From assembly GCA_964483585.1 (NCBI GenBank), contig CAZABH010000044.1, positions 1 through 21,216 on the forward strand: DNA of 21,216 nt. Reading direction: 5' to 3'. Below are positions 1-8,073 of this stretch, piece by piece; position 1 is the stretch's first letter; the number at the start of each line of letters is the position of its first letter. The notes under the pieces were generated by a model. That model did no database searches, was not told where the DNA came from, and saw only the letters and a program-made list of their open reading frames with translations. The position numbers were made by a program, and so were the translations under genes. The stretch comes from SZUA-430 sp964483585 (lineage in GTDB: Bacteria > Pseudomonadota > Alphaproteobacteria > Micropepsales > Micropepsaceae).

Positions 1-20
1 TCGACGGGTCAGATCAAGGC

Positions 21-89
21 CCCCAGCGCCTGCGCGGCGCAGAGATCCCCGCCTGCGCGGGCCAAGGATCCCCGCCTGCGCGGGGATGA
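21..89. repeat. Three-unit tandem GC-rich palindromic repeat, 23-bp period
   Basis: The 11-base core CGCCTGCGCGG occurs at 27, 50 and 73, exactly 23 bases apart. Units 2 (44-66) and 3 (67-89) share their first 18 bases; unit 1 (21-43) is degenerate in its left half. Unit 3 contains a perfect 8-bp stem (68-75 with 80-87) around a CTGC loop. Such GC-rich palindromes are common as dispersed extragenic repeats in many proteobacteria, and I infer a REP-like role. It lies about 40 bases past the lepA stop, so it could stabilise or end that transcript. There is no T-run after the stem, so it is not a standard intrinsic terminator. Confidence 0.7.
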
Positions 90-128
90 GGCTTTTCGGC
101 GATTGCAGGGCAACCGCTCGAAAGCGCC

Positions 129-1931
129 TCAATTGCCATCCATTTTGAGGGCGGCGATGAAGGCTTCTTGCGGGATCTCGACGCTGCCGAACTCGCGCAT
201 CTTCTTCTTGCCTTCCTTCTGCTTGTCCAGAAGCTTGCGCTTGCGCGAGATGTCGCCGCCATAGCACTTCGCGGTTACGTCTTTGCGCAGAGCGCGGATC
301 GTTTCGCGTGCGATGACCTTGCCGCCGATCGCAGCCTGGATCGGAATCTGGAACAGGTGCTGCGGGATCAGGTCCTTCAGTTTCTCGCACATCGCCCGGC
401 CGCGCATTTCCGCACGTTGCCGGTTCACGATCATCGAGAGGGCGTCCACCGGCTCTGCATTGACCAGGATTGACATCTTCACGAGGTCGCCCTCCTGATA
501 CCCTTCGATATGATAATCAAAGCTGGCATAGCCGCGGCTAACCGACTTGAGCCGGTCATAGAAGTCGAACACGACCTCGTTCAGCGGCAGGTCATACTTT
601 ACCATTGCACGGTTGCCCGCGTAGGTCAGGTCCACCTGTCGGCCACGTCGGTCTTCGCAGAGCTTCAGGACGGCACCCAGATACTCGTCAGGCACCAGGA
701 TAGTCGCGCGGATCCAGGGTTCCTCGATATGATCGATATGCACGACATCAGGCATGTCTGCCGGATTATGCAGTTCGATCATCTGTCCATTCGTCATGAA
801 AATCTTGTAGACGACCGACGGGGCCGTCGTGATGAGCGTAAGGTTGAACTCACGCTCGAGCCGCTCCCGAATGATGTCGAGGTGGAGCAGTCCCAGGAAC
901 CCGCAGCGGAAGCCAAACCCAAGTGCGGCCGACGTTTCGGTCTCGTACGAGAAGCTGGCATCGTTTAACGCCAGCTTCTGGATGGCCTCACGCAGTTCCT
1001 CGAATTCAGCTGCATCGACCGGGAACAGACCGCAGAAGACCACCTGCTGAGCAGGCTTGAAGCCGGGCAGGGGAGCATCGGTTGGCTTTCGCTCGTCGGT
1101 CAGCGTGTCACCGATTTTGGTGTCGGCAACCTGCTTGATGGCAGCCGTTAGGAAGCCGACCTCGCCAGGACCGAGTTTCTCAACCGCAACGCGCTTGGGG
1201 GTGAAAACGCCCAGACGCTCAATCTCATAGACAGCGTTGGTTGCCATCATGCGGAAGCGCTGTCCCTTCTTGACCTCGCCGTCGACGACACGAAACAGCA
1301 CCACGACACCCAGATAGGGGTCGTACCAGCTATCGATCAACAGCGCCTTCAGCGGCTTGGTCGCATCGCCCTTTGGTGGCGGCAGGCGCGTAACAATCGC
1401 CTCCAGCACATCCGGAATGCCAATGCCTGTCTTCGCAGAAATAAGGACGGCGTCCGAGGCATCGATCCCGATAACATCCTCGATCTGCTGTCGGATGCGA
1501 TCAGGCTCGGCTGCAGGCAAATCGATCTTGTTGAGAATAGGAACGATTTCGAGCCCCGCGTCGAACGCCTGGTAGACATTCGCAAGTGTCTGCGCCTCTA
1601 CACCCTGGCTGGCGTCGACGACCAACAGAGCACCTTCACACGCCGCAAGGCACCTCGATACCTCATAACCGAAGTCCACATGGCCCGGTGTATCCATCAG
1701 GTTCAGCACATAGGTCTTGCCGTCCTTCGCGCGATAATTCAACCGGACAGTCTGGGCCTTGATCGTTATCCCGCGTTCCCGTTCGATGTCCATCGAGTCG
1801 AGGATCTGAGACTTCATCTCGCGGGCTTCCAGCGCGCCGCAATGTTCGATCAACCGATCAGCAAGCGTGGACTTGCCGTGGTCGATATGGGCCACGATGG
1901 AAAAATTGCGAATGAGCGAAAGGTCTGTCAT
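129..1931 (-). CDS. lepA: Elongation factor 4 (LepA), ribosome back-translocating GTPase
   Basis: LepA is a translational GTPase that binds stalled or misregistered ribosomes and affects initiation and elongation fidelity; it acts in the cytoplasm and at the membrane. The 600-residue length is normal. Visible GTPase motifs are the P-loop AHIDHGKST (14-22), the switch I segment RERGITIKAQT (51-61), DTPGH (80-84) and NKID (134-137). The C-terminal end carries the LepA-specific basic domain, including CYGGDISRKRKLL and ending in ALKMDGN. The start at 1931 gives MTDLSLIRNF, the usual beginning just before the P-loop; no strong Shine-Dalgarno sequence is visible. In many genomes lepA lies upstream of lepB; here a repeat follows it and the window ends. 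The divergent neighbour starts 155 bases away. The protein appears intact. Confidence 0.98.
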   Translation of the reverse strand: MTDLSLIRNFSIVAHIDHGKSTLADRLIEHCGALEAREMKSQILDSMDIERERGITIKAQTVRLNYRAKDGKTYVLNLMDTPGHVDFGYEVSRCLAACEGALLVVDASQGVEAQTLANVYQAFDAGLEIVPILNKIDLPAAEPDRIRQQIEDVIGIDASDAVLISAKTGIGIPDVLEAIVTRLPPPKGDATKPLKALLIDSWYDPYLGVVVLFRVVDGEVKKGQRFRMMATNAVYEIERLGVFTPKRVAVEKLGPGEVGFLTAAIKQVADTKIGDTLTDERKPTDAPLPGFKPAQQVVFCGLFPVDAAEFEELREAIQKLALNDASFSYETETSAALGFGFRCGFLGLLHLDIIRERLEREFNLTLITTAPSVVYKIFMTNGQMIELHNPADMPDVVHIDHIEEPWIRATILVPDEYLGAVLKLCEDRRGRQVDLTYAGNRAMVKYDLPLNEVVFDFYDRLKSVSRGYASFDYHIEGYQEGDLVKMSILVNAEPVDALSMIVNRQRAEMRGRAMCEKLKDLIPQHLFQIPIQAAIGGKVIARETIRALRKDVTAKCYGGDISRKRKLLDKQKEGKKKMREFGSVEIPQEAFIAALKMDGN

Positions 1932-2086
1932 GGAACGCGAGGAAATAGCGGCTTGCGCCCGCGCTGTCGAGCGGCAAAATGCCTTGGTTTCTGCAGGAAA
2001 CCGCGCTTTGTAGGCCGTAATCGCTTTTGCCGCGCGCCCCCGGCGTTGGTTGCCGTAGCAGAAGCCGCCTTATACCCTGAGCGCCC

Positions 2087-2950
2087 ATGAGACAGCCACC
2101 CATGCAGAAGAAGCAGCCCCCCAAATCCAGCCCCTCGAGAGCCACCAGCGAGGGTGGGGACTTGGCGGACCTCTGGCGAGGACAGTCAGTGGAGTTGCTG
2201 AAGGCGCTTCATATCCTGACGCGCGACGGGAAACTGAACGCCGACTCCAGGCGCAAGCTGAAGCAGGTGCAGCATCTGGTCCAGCTGATCCGTCAGCCAC
2301 TCGACCGCCTGATTGCAGATCAGGAAAGCACCCGCCTCGCCGATCTCGGCGCGGGCAAGTCCTATCTGGGCTTCATCCTCTACGATCTTCTATTTAGGGA
2401 AGTCCCGTCCGCATCCATCCTGTCTGTAGAGGCTCGCGACGAGCTGACAACGCGGGCGCGGGATCTGTCGGTCACCACAAACTTTGAGCGCATGGAGTTC
2501 CTTACGGCCGACATCTCGACTGCAAGTGTTTCGGGGCGCATCGACATGGTCACCGCGCTACATGCTTGCGATACCGCAACCGATGATGCCATAGCCTTTG
2601 CCTTGCGCCATGAGGCCAAGGTCATCGCACTCGTCCCATGCTGCCAGGCCGAGATCGCCCGTCAGTTGGAGGGTCAGTCGAGGCACGCGCTCCATCAGCT
2701 TTGGCGCCACCCAACCCAGCGCCGGGAATTCGCAAGCAACCTGACAAACGTGATCCGGGGTCTCTTTCTCGAAGCGCATGGATACAAAGTGCGGGTCACC
2801 GAGCTGGTGGGCTGGGAACACGCCATGAAGAACGAGGTGATCCTCGCTGAGCGACACCAGCTTTCCAATGCTCAGGCAAAAGCGGAGCTCATGGGACTTC
2901 TCGACCGCATACCCGCACGACCCCGCCTGTTGGAAGGCTTCGCGGATTAA
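2087..2950 (+). CDS. SAM-dependent methyltransferase, Methyltransf_32 (GSTCD/METTL25-like) type
   Basis: This 287-residue protein has a class I methyltransferase fold. Residues 1-25 are a basic, probably disordered leader. The SAM-binding motif I is LADLGAGKSYLGF (84-96), followed by an acidic motif II at SVEARDEL (113-120). Two motifs typical of the PF13679 family follow: HACDTATD (159-166) and VPCCQAE (183-189). The paired Cys of the PCC motif is a hallmark of this group, which includes eukaryotic GSTCD and METTL25 relatives. The substrate of the bacterial members is not known to me, so I assign no target. A second ATG at 2102 is an alternative start and would remove five residues. It is divergent from lepA and 125 bases upstream of the HAD-PlsC gene; co-transcription is possible but not shown. 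Confidence 0.85.
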   Translation: MRQPPMQKKQPPKSSPSRATSEGGDLADLWRGQSVELLKALHILTRDGKLNADSRRKLKQVQHLVQLIRQPLDRLIADQESTRLADLGAGKSYLGFILYDLLFREVPSASILSVEARDELTTRARDLSVTTNFERMEFLTADISTASVSGRIDMVTALHACDTATDDAIAFALRHEAKVIALVPCCQAEIARQLEGQSRHALHQLWRHPTQRREFASNLTNVIRGLFLEAHGYKVRVTELVGWEHAMKNEVILAERHQLSNAQAKAELMGLLDRIPARPRLLEGFAD

Positions 2951-3075
2951 CCCGCCTGTAACCATGGGCGAGGCGGAAGTGTGGGAATTTTTACCCTTCG
3001 GGCTCTAAGCTTCAGGGCCGTTTGGCTTTGCCGAGTGCCACGGCCCCGCGTAAGCTGTTGGCTGTAAGAGACGTG

Positions 3076-4620
3076 ATGACCGCAGAACCCGAGAAGAAGC
3101 AGCCTGTGCCCCAGGCCAATCCGCGCAAGCGACGTTCGCCGCCGCTGTCCGCTCCTGCACGCCCGGGTTCGGTTGAGGAGATCCTTCAGGGGCCTTCGGG
3201 CAAGTCGATTGGCGCCGTGTTCGATTTCGACGGCACGCTGATCGCCGGCTACTCGGCCATCGATGTCGCGCAAGCACGCATCCTGCGCGGACAGGTCAGT
3301 TTCGCAGAACTCACCGGCATGGTCGGCCTGGCCCTGCAGGGTTTGGCAGGGCGCGCGGACTTCAAGGACCTGATCGCTTTTCTCGGGCGCCAGTGGAAGG
3401 GCCGGCAGGAGCGTGACCTGATGAATGAGGGCGAAAGCCTGTTTCATGCGCGTATCCACGATCGCCTGTTTCCCGAAATGAAGCGCCGCATCGAGGCGCA
3501 CCGCTCCAAGGGCCACACGCTGGTTCTCGCCTCGTCAGCGACGGCCTTCCAGGTCGAACCAGCAGCACGCCACCTGGGCTTCGACCACGTCCTGTGCACG
3601 CGCTTCGAGGCGCGCGACGGCCGCCTGACCGGCAAGCCCGCGGGCGCTTCGATGTGGGGTGAAGGCAAGGCGACCGCCGTTAGGGTGCTGGCCACCAAGT
3701 TGAAACTCGATCTGCGCCGATCATGGGCCTACGCCGACGGGAACGAGGAAGTTCCTCTTATGAAGAGCGTGGGCAATCCGAGGCCAACCAATCCCCAGTC
3801 GGGACTCGCCACGGTGGCCAAGGCACATAATTGGCCCATACTGAAGTTTGAGAGCAGGGGCGCTCCTCGGCCTGAAGTCGTCGTGCGCACAATGACCGCG
3901 CTCTCCGCATTGGGGCCTTTGAGTATGCTCGCTGCGGCAACGGGCTTGATGAACAATGATGTCCGTGCCGCAGTCAACTTCATGACCCCTGCCTGGATGG
4001 ACATCATTCACTCCCTCGCGGGCGTAGAGCTGAAAGTCGATGGTGAGGAGAACCTGTGGTCGCACAGGCCGGCTGTCTTCATCTTCAACCACACGACCAA
4101 TTTCGACGCCCTCATCATGGGCAAGCTACTGCGGACGGACTTCACCGGTGTCGCGAAGAAAGAGCTCGAGCGTCATCCCATCATGGGACCTGCCGGTCGC
4201 CTGATGAAGGTCGCCTTCATCGACCGCGCGGATGGCAAGAAGGCGGTCGAGACCATGAAGCCGATCATGCAGCTGGCGAAAGAGGGGATCTCGATCGCTA
4301 TCGCGCCTGAGGGCACCCGCGCCCGGACCCGCGAGCTCCTGCCATTCAAGAAGGGCGCCTTCCGTATCGCCATGGCAGCCGGCATCCCCATCGTACCCAT
4401 CGTGATTCGCAACGCCGAGGATATCGGCTCCCGCGATGCCTTCTTCATGCGACCCGGCACCGTGGAGGTGACCGTATTGCCGCCCATATCGGTTGCGGAC
4501 TGGACTTTGGACGATCTCGATGAGCGCATTGAGGCCGTACGCGATCTTTTCGTGGAAACCCTCGCGGACTGGCCGGACGGTGGCCGCAAGCTGCTAGGAT
4601 TGAAGAAGCGAAGAAACTGA
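3076..4620 (+). CDS. HAD-IB phosphatase / 1-acylglycerol-3-phosphate acyltransferase fusion
   Basis: This two-domain protein has 514 residues from the ATG at 3076. The frame is open further upstream to a TTG at 3022, but ATG after AGAG looks better. After a basic leader, residues 45-260 form a HAD-IB domain: DFDGT (50-54) with nucleophile D50, then LASSAT (151-156), K199 and ADGNEEVP (220-227). Residues 320-475 form a PlsC/LPLAT acyltransferase with NHTTNFD (H339 and D344, the HX4D motif), FIDR (381-384), PEGTR (411-415) and IPIVPI (437-442). The PlsC part should acylate lysophosphatidate to phosphatidate at the inner membrane; the HAD substrate is unknown. The same fusion is encoded beside plsB2 in Mycobacterium tuberculosis (Rv2483c-Rv2482c). 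Here too plsB adjoins, but convergently, with a 27-base tail overlap. Confidence 0.93.
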   Translation: MTAEPEKKQPVPQANPRKRRSPPLSAPARPGSVEEILQGPSGKSIGAVFDFDGTLIAGYSAIDVAQARILRGQVSFAELTGMVGLALQGLAGRADFKDLIAFLGRQWKGRQERDLMNEGESLFHARIHDRLFPEMKRRIEAHRSKGHTLVLASSATAFQVEPAARHLGFDHVLCTRFEARDGRLTGKPAGASMWGEGKATAVRVLATKLKLDLRRSWAYADGNEEVPLMKSVGNPRPTNPQSGLATVAKAHNWPILKFESRGAPRPEVVVRTMTALSALGPLSMLAAATGLMNNDVRAAVNFMTPAWMDIIHSLAGVELKVDGEENLWSHRPAVFIFNHTTNFDALIMGKLLRTDFTGVAKKELERHPIMGPAGRLMKVAFIDRADGKKAVETMKPIMQLAKEGISIAIAPEGTRARTRELLPFKKGAFRIAMAAGIPIVPIVIRNAEDIGSRDAFFMRPGTVEVTVLPPISVADWTLDDLDERIEAVRDLFVETLADWPDGGRKLLGLKKRRN

Positions 4621-6999
4621 GGCCGACGTATCGGATGGCCGGTTTCGCATCCAGGCCTGCAATTCGATTGTGTCGATGCGGTGCACCACATCGCGCAGCC
4701 CTGCGGCAAACGCTGCGCGCCGATCTCGCAGGTCGTCGCTTGGTTCCAGAAGCTTCTGGTTTTTCGCCAGTTGCAGGCCGGTCTGGAAAAGGTGCTTCGA
4801 AACGGACTCCGCACTCTGGATCCTGCGCTGTAGCAAGTATTGCCGCCCAACATCGCTGCACGCCGCAAGGAACCGCTTCTCGTCGAACGGTGTACTCGGA
4901 TCAGACGCCTCAAGCGTGTCTGCGACTACGACATAGGCTTCGAAAAACGAGCGCAACACGCCCGGTGACGATATGGGCCTGAGGTTGCGGATCAATGCGT
5001 GAATCTGTTCCTTGCCGGCAGCGAGGGATTGTGTCCAGTCCGGCGCCTGCAGCGCGAGCTCCCGCAAGATGCTGGCGCTGAACTCTCCCTTCTCCTTGAA
5101 GAAGAACTCGAATTTCAGCAAGTCGCGCAGCCGCAGCGCTTCTTCGTGGAGCGCTGTCTCGCGCTCCGTCGGCTGCGTCACGGCCTTCAGCAGCGCCAAC
5201 TCGATGATCGCATCATTCACGAAGAAGTGAATGATCGTGTTTCGGTAGAATGCTGCAGCCAGATACTGGTCTGGCCCAATACTGTAAACCGTCTTAAGGC
5301 CGCCGCGATGGATGGCAACGACATTATGCCCGGCAAGGGCGTCAAGGATACGACGCACAGCATCAGGATCACCAAGCCTTGCGCTAGGTGCGATCGGGAG
5401 GCGACGCACGATGGCAAGCGAGAGATACTCATCAAGCTCGCGGTGGATTTCCTCCAGCGTCAGCGCCCGACCCCGATGGGACAGAAGCACCAGCGCCGCC
5501 AGGGACGTGCCAGTGATCGGCGTCACCTCGTTGATGCGCGTGGAAACCTCGAAGGCCACCTTCTGGACGGGCAGCGTCTCTTCGTCACCCTCTGACCTGC
5601 CACCATCCGGGGGGCCCAGCATCTCACGCAGCGAAACCGGTTCCGCGATCCGGAAATAGATGCGGCCGAAGGGCTCACGCTGTGCGCGGAAGAAACGGAC
5701 AAACCAAGCCAGGTTCTCGGCTTTCTTGGCGCCGCCTTTCGCCTCTGCTGCAAACTCACTGACTTCGTGAAGCTGGTCATAGGCAATCGAGATGGGCATG
5801 AGCACCAGGTCTTCGACCCGGCCCTCGCGGTAGGCCGACACAAGATATGTCAGAAGCCCCAGCTTCGGTGGCAGCAGCTTACCCGTGCGTGAACGGCCAC
5901 CCTCGATGTACCACTCGAGGCTGAAGCGCTTTTCCGCAAGATAACCAAGATACTCGCGCAGGACGAATTTGTAGACCGGGTTGCTCTTGGTGTCGCGGCG
6001 TATGAATACGCGCCCCGCCTTTCGGGCGATCGACCCCATGGGCCAGAAGGCAAGGTTGATGCCGCCGAAAGTCGTCGGAACTGCGAGCCTGTTATCTGCA
6101 AAGGCCACCGACGTGACGGCCGAGTCCAGATTCGACTTGTGGCTGGGAAGAATGATGCCGGGCGCGCTCTCCAGTGCCTCACGCGTGCGTTCGATCTGCG
6201 CCTGGTCATAGTCGATTTGCGCGCCATAGCCGCGCGAGAAAAGTCCGCGCGCCAGTTGCATCATGACGTCGATGGCAAAAGGGCTGTGGGCTGTCCGAAG
6301 TTCCTGAAGATACCCCAGCGCCTCTTTGTGCAGGGAGCTCTCGCTCCGGTTCATGCGCGCGGCAAGCTCGCGGACCCCATCCCTGAACCGCTTTGACGCC
6401 GCGATCTGCTCGCGCACCAGCTTGGGCATCTTGTAGCGACGCCCAATCAGTCGGTACTCCGCACGCTCGAGGGCAAGCTGAGCCTGCCGGTGCACAAACC
6501 CTGCAAACCCCTCGAGGTCGTTGAGATCGGCGTCCCCGGCCGCCTTCGCGCGCGCGTTGAGGCTGGCAACTGAGGCCGACTGTGCAGCCACGATCCGGCA
6601 GCGTTCGGGCTCTGTCTGAAGGATTCGCTGTTGCTGTTTTTCTCTCGGCTTGCGGGGATCGCGCCACAGCAACAGGTCTGAAACGCGCGCAATGCGTTCA
6701 CCCTTCAGCTCCCGAGGCAACCATGCAAGGCGAACGGGGGAGAGCACGCAAGTCTCGTCAGAGAGAAACGTCAGCAGCTGGGCTGAAAATGCCTTGGTGT
6801 CATCGCCGCGGGGCAGGGTTACGAGCGACACCTGCGTCACGGATGTCAGTGAAGGGCGGGTCTGTTCAACCCAGCGCTCGATGAATTGCCGCTCGGTCAG
6901 CGTTCGGCTGTCGACCAGAAAAACCACTCGCGCGCCAGGTTCGGCCGGCCAAGAAGGCCAAGGCACACCGGTAACATCTGGGGTGACGGTCTGGTTCAT
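4594..6999 (-). CDS. plsB: Glycerol-3-phosphate 1-O-acyltransferase PlsB
   Basis: PlsB transfers an acyl chain to sn-1 of glycerol-3-phosphate, the first committed step of membrane phospholipid synthesis, at the inner membrane. The 801-residue length matches the PlsB family. The acyltransferase core shows all four blocks: block I PSHKSNLD (H287 and D292 of HX4D), block II GGINLAFWPMG (312-322) with FIRRD (332-336), block III EGGRSRTGK (366-374) and block IV MPISIAYD (401-408). Long N- and C-terminal regions flank it, as in E. coli PlsB. The start ATG at 6999 has a GGAGG ten bases upstream and overlaps the gpsA stop by ATGA (6996-6999), so the two are translationally coupled. Its 3' end overlaps the convergent HAD-PlsC gene by 27 bases, leaving no room for separate terminators. 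Confidence 0.97.
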   Translation of the reverse strand: MNQTVTPDVTGVPWPSWPAEPGARVVFLVDSRTLTERQFIERWVEQTRPSLTSVTQVSLVTLPRGDDTKAFSAQLLTFLSDETCVLSPVRLAWLPRELKGERIARVSDLLLWRDPRKPREKQQQRILQTEPERCRIVAAQSASVASLNARAKAAGDADLNDLEGFAGFVHRQAQLALERAEYRLIGRRYKMPKLVREQIAASKRFRDGVRELAARMNRSESSLHKEALGYLQELRTAHSPFAIDVMMQLARGLFSRGYGAQIDYDQAQIERTREALESAPGIILPSHKSNLDSAVTSVAFADNRLAVPTTFGGINLAFWPMGSIARKAGRVFIRRDTKSNPVYKFVLREYLGYLAEKRFSLEWYIEGGRSRTGKLLPPKLGLLTYLVSAYREGRVEDLVLMPISIAYDQLHEVSEFAAEAKGGAKKAENLAWFVRFFRAQREPFGRIYFRIAEPVSLREMLGPPDGGRSEGDEETLPVQKVAFEVSTRINEVTPITGTSLAALVLLSHRGRALTLEEIHRELDEYLSLAIVRRLPIAPSARLGDPDAVRRILDALAGHNVVAIHRGGLKTVYSIGPDQYLAAAFYRNTIIHFFVNDAIIELALLKAVTQPTERETALHEEALRLRDLLKFEFFFKEKGEFSASILRELALQAPDWTQSLAAGKEQIHALIRNLRPISSPGVLRSFFEAYVVVADTLEASDPSTPFDEKRFLAACSDVGRQYLLQRRIQSAESVSKHLFQTGLQLAKNQKLLEPSDDLRDRRAAFAAGLRDVVHRIDTIELQAWMRNRPSDTSASVSSLLQS

Positions 7000-7997
7000 C
7001 CTGGATCCGCCTCCGAACCTGCTGCACGCTTCAACAAGCCGCGAAAGGCCTCCTGCGCGGTTCGCCCTTCATTGATGACGCCGTTCACTTCCGACGCGAT
7101 GGGCATTTCGACTCCATGCGCCTCGCCAAGCTGCAAAACCGTCCGCGCAGACTTGACGCCCTCGGCCACCTGCCGCATGCCGGCGAGGACATCCGCGATC
7201 TTTCTTCCCCTGCCCAGCTCGAACCCTACGGTCCTGTTTCGGCTCTGGGGGCTCGTGCACGTTGCGATCAGGTCGCCGATACCAGCAAGACCAGCAAATG
7301 TTTCGGGTCGTCCCCCCATTGCGACGCCCAGCCGCGTGATCTCGTTCAGCGCCCGAGAGATAACTGCCGATCGAGTATTCTCGCCAGCCCCGGCACCGTC
7401 ACCCATACCTGCAGCAATCGCCATGACATTCTTCAAAGCCCCACCAAGTTCGCACCCGACAACATCCGTATTGGTATAGACCCGAAAAAGCCCCGTCTTG
7501 AAGATCGTCTGCAATTCCTGGACGATGACGTCGTCCTCCATCGCAATCACGCTGGCCGCTGCGTAGCCGGCCATGACTTCGCGGGCAAGATTGGGTCCGG
7601 AGAGAACCCCTGCCGGATGCCCCGGCAACTCCTGCTCGATGACCTGCGTCATCCGCAGGCAGGATCCCGGCTCAAGCCCCTTGGACAGGCTGATCAGCGG
7701 CACCCAGGCCCGGATGTGACGGCCAACCTCACGAGCCGTATCACGCATGGCTTGCGACGGTACGCCCATGATGACCACATCAGCATCGCGAACGGCCTCC
7801 TCGATCGAGGTGGTTGCTCTCAGACTTTGTGTGAGGCGGGCGCCGGGCAGATAGCGCTCATTACTGTGCTTGGCGTTTACTTCATCAACGGTTTCACCTG
7901 CTCGAGCCCAAAGCATGGCTGGCACATTGCGCGCCACCAGCGAGGCCACGGTCGTACCCCACGAACCGCCACCCAGTATTGCAGCCTTGATCCTCAT
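6996..7997 (-). CDS. gpsA: NAD(P)H-dependent glycerol-3-phosphate dehydrogenase GpsA
   Basis: GpsA reduces dihydroxyacetone phosphate to sn-glycerol-3-phosphate in the cytoplasm, the substrate of PlsB. The Rossmann dinucleotide motif GGGSWG is at 9-14. Other family motifs are SLSKGLE (103-109), SGPN (133-136), GALKNV with the catalytic K189 (186-191) and AGIGDLIATCTSPQSRNR (238-255). The ATG at 7997 gives 333 residues and places the dinucleotide motif at the usual distance from the N terminus. An in-frame GTG at 8021 would add eight residues and cannot be excluded, because neither has a clear Shine-Dalgarno sequence. The stop is fused to the plsB start by ATGA, so the product of GpsA feeds directly into the next enzyme of the same transcript. 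The esterase gene lies 76 bases upstream on the same strand. Confidence 0.97.
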   Translation of the reverse strand: MRIKAAILGGGSWGTTVASLVARNVPAMLWARAGETVDEVNAKHSNERYLPGARLTQSLRATTSIEEAVRDADVVIMGVPSQAMRDTAREVGRHIRAWVPLISLSKGLEPGSCLRMTQVIEQELPGHPAGVLSGPNLAREVMAGYAAASVIAMEDDVIVQELQTIFKTGLFRVYTNTDVVGCELGGALKNVMAIAAGMGDGAGAGENTRSAVISRALNEITRLGVAMGGRPETFAGLAGIGDLIATCTSPQSRNRTVGFELGRGRKIADVLAGMRQVAEGVKSARTVLQLGEAHGVEMPIASEVNGVINEGRTAQEAFRGLLKRAAGSEADPG

Positions 7998-8073
7998 GCG
8001 CAGCAGTATGGGCACTGACACCGGCTGACCGCAAGGGTCGCATTCCGTTTTCCAGCCTCGAACGGCATCTGGC

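Noticed and set aside
3015..3046. Hairpin GGGCCGT/ACGGCCC between the methyltransferase and HAD-PlsC genes as a terminator
   Set aside because: The 18-base loop is long and no T-run follows, so it does not fit an intrinsic terminator.
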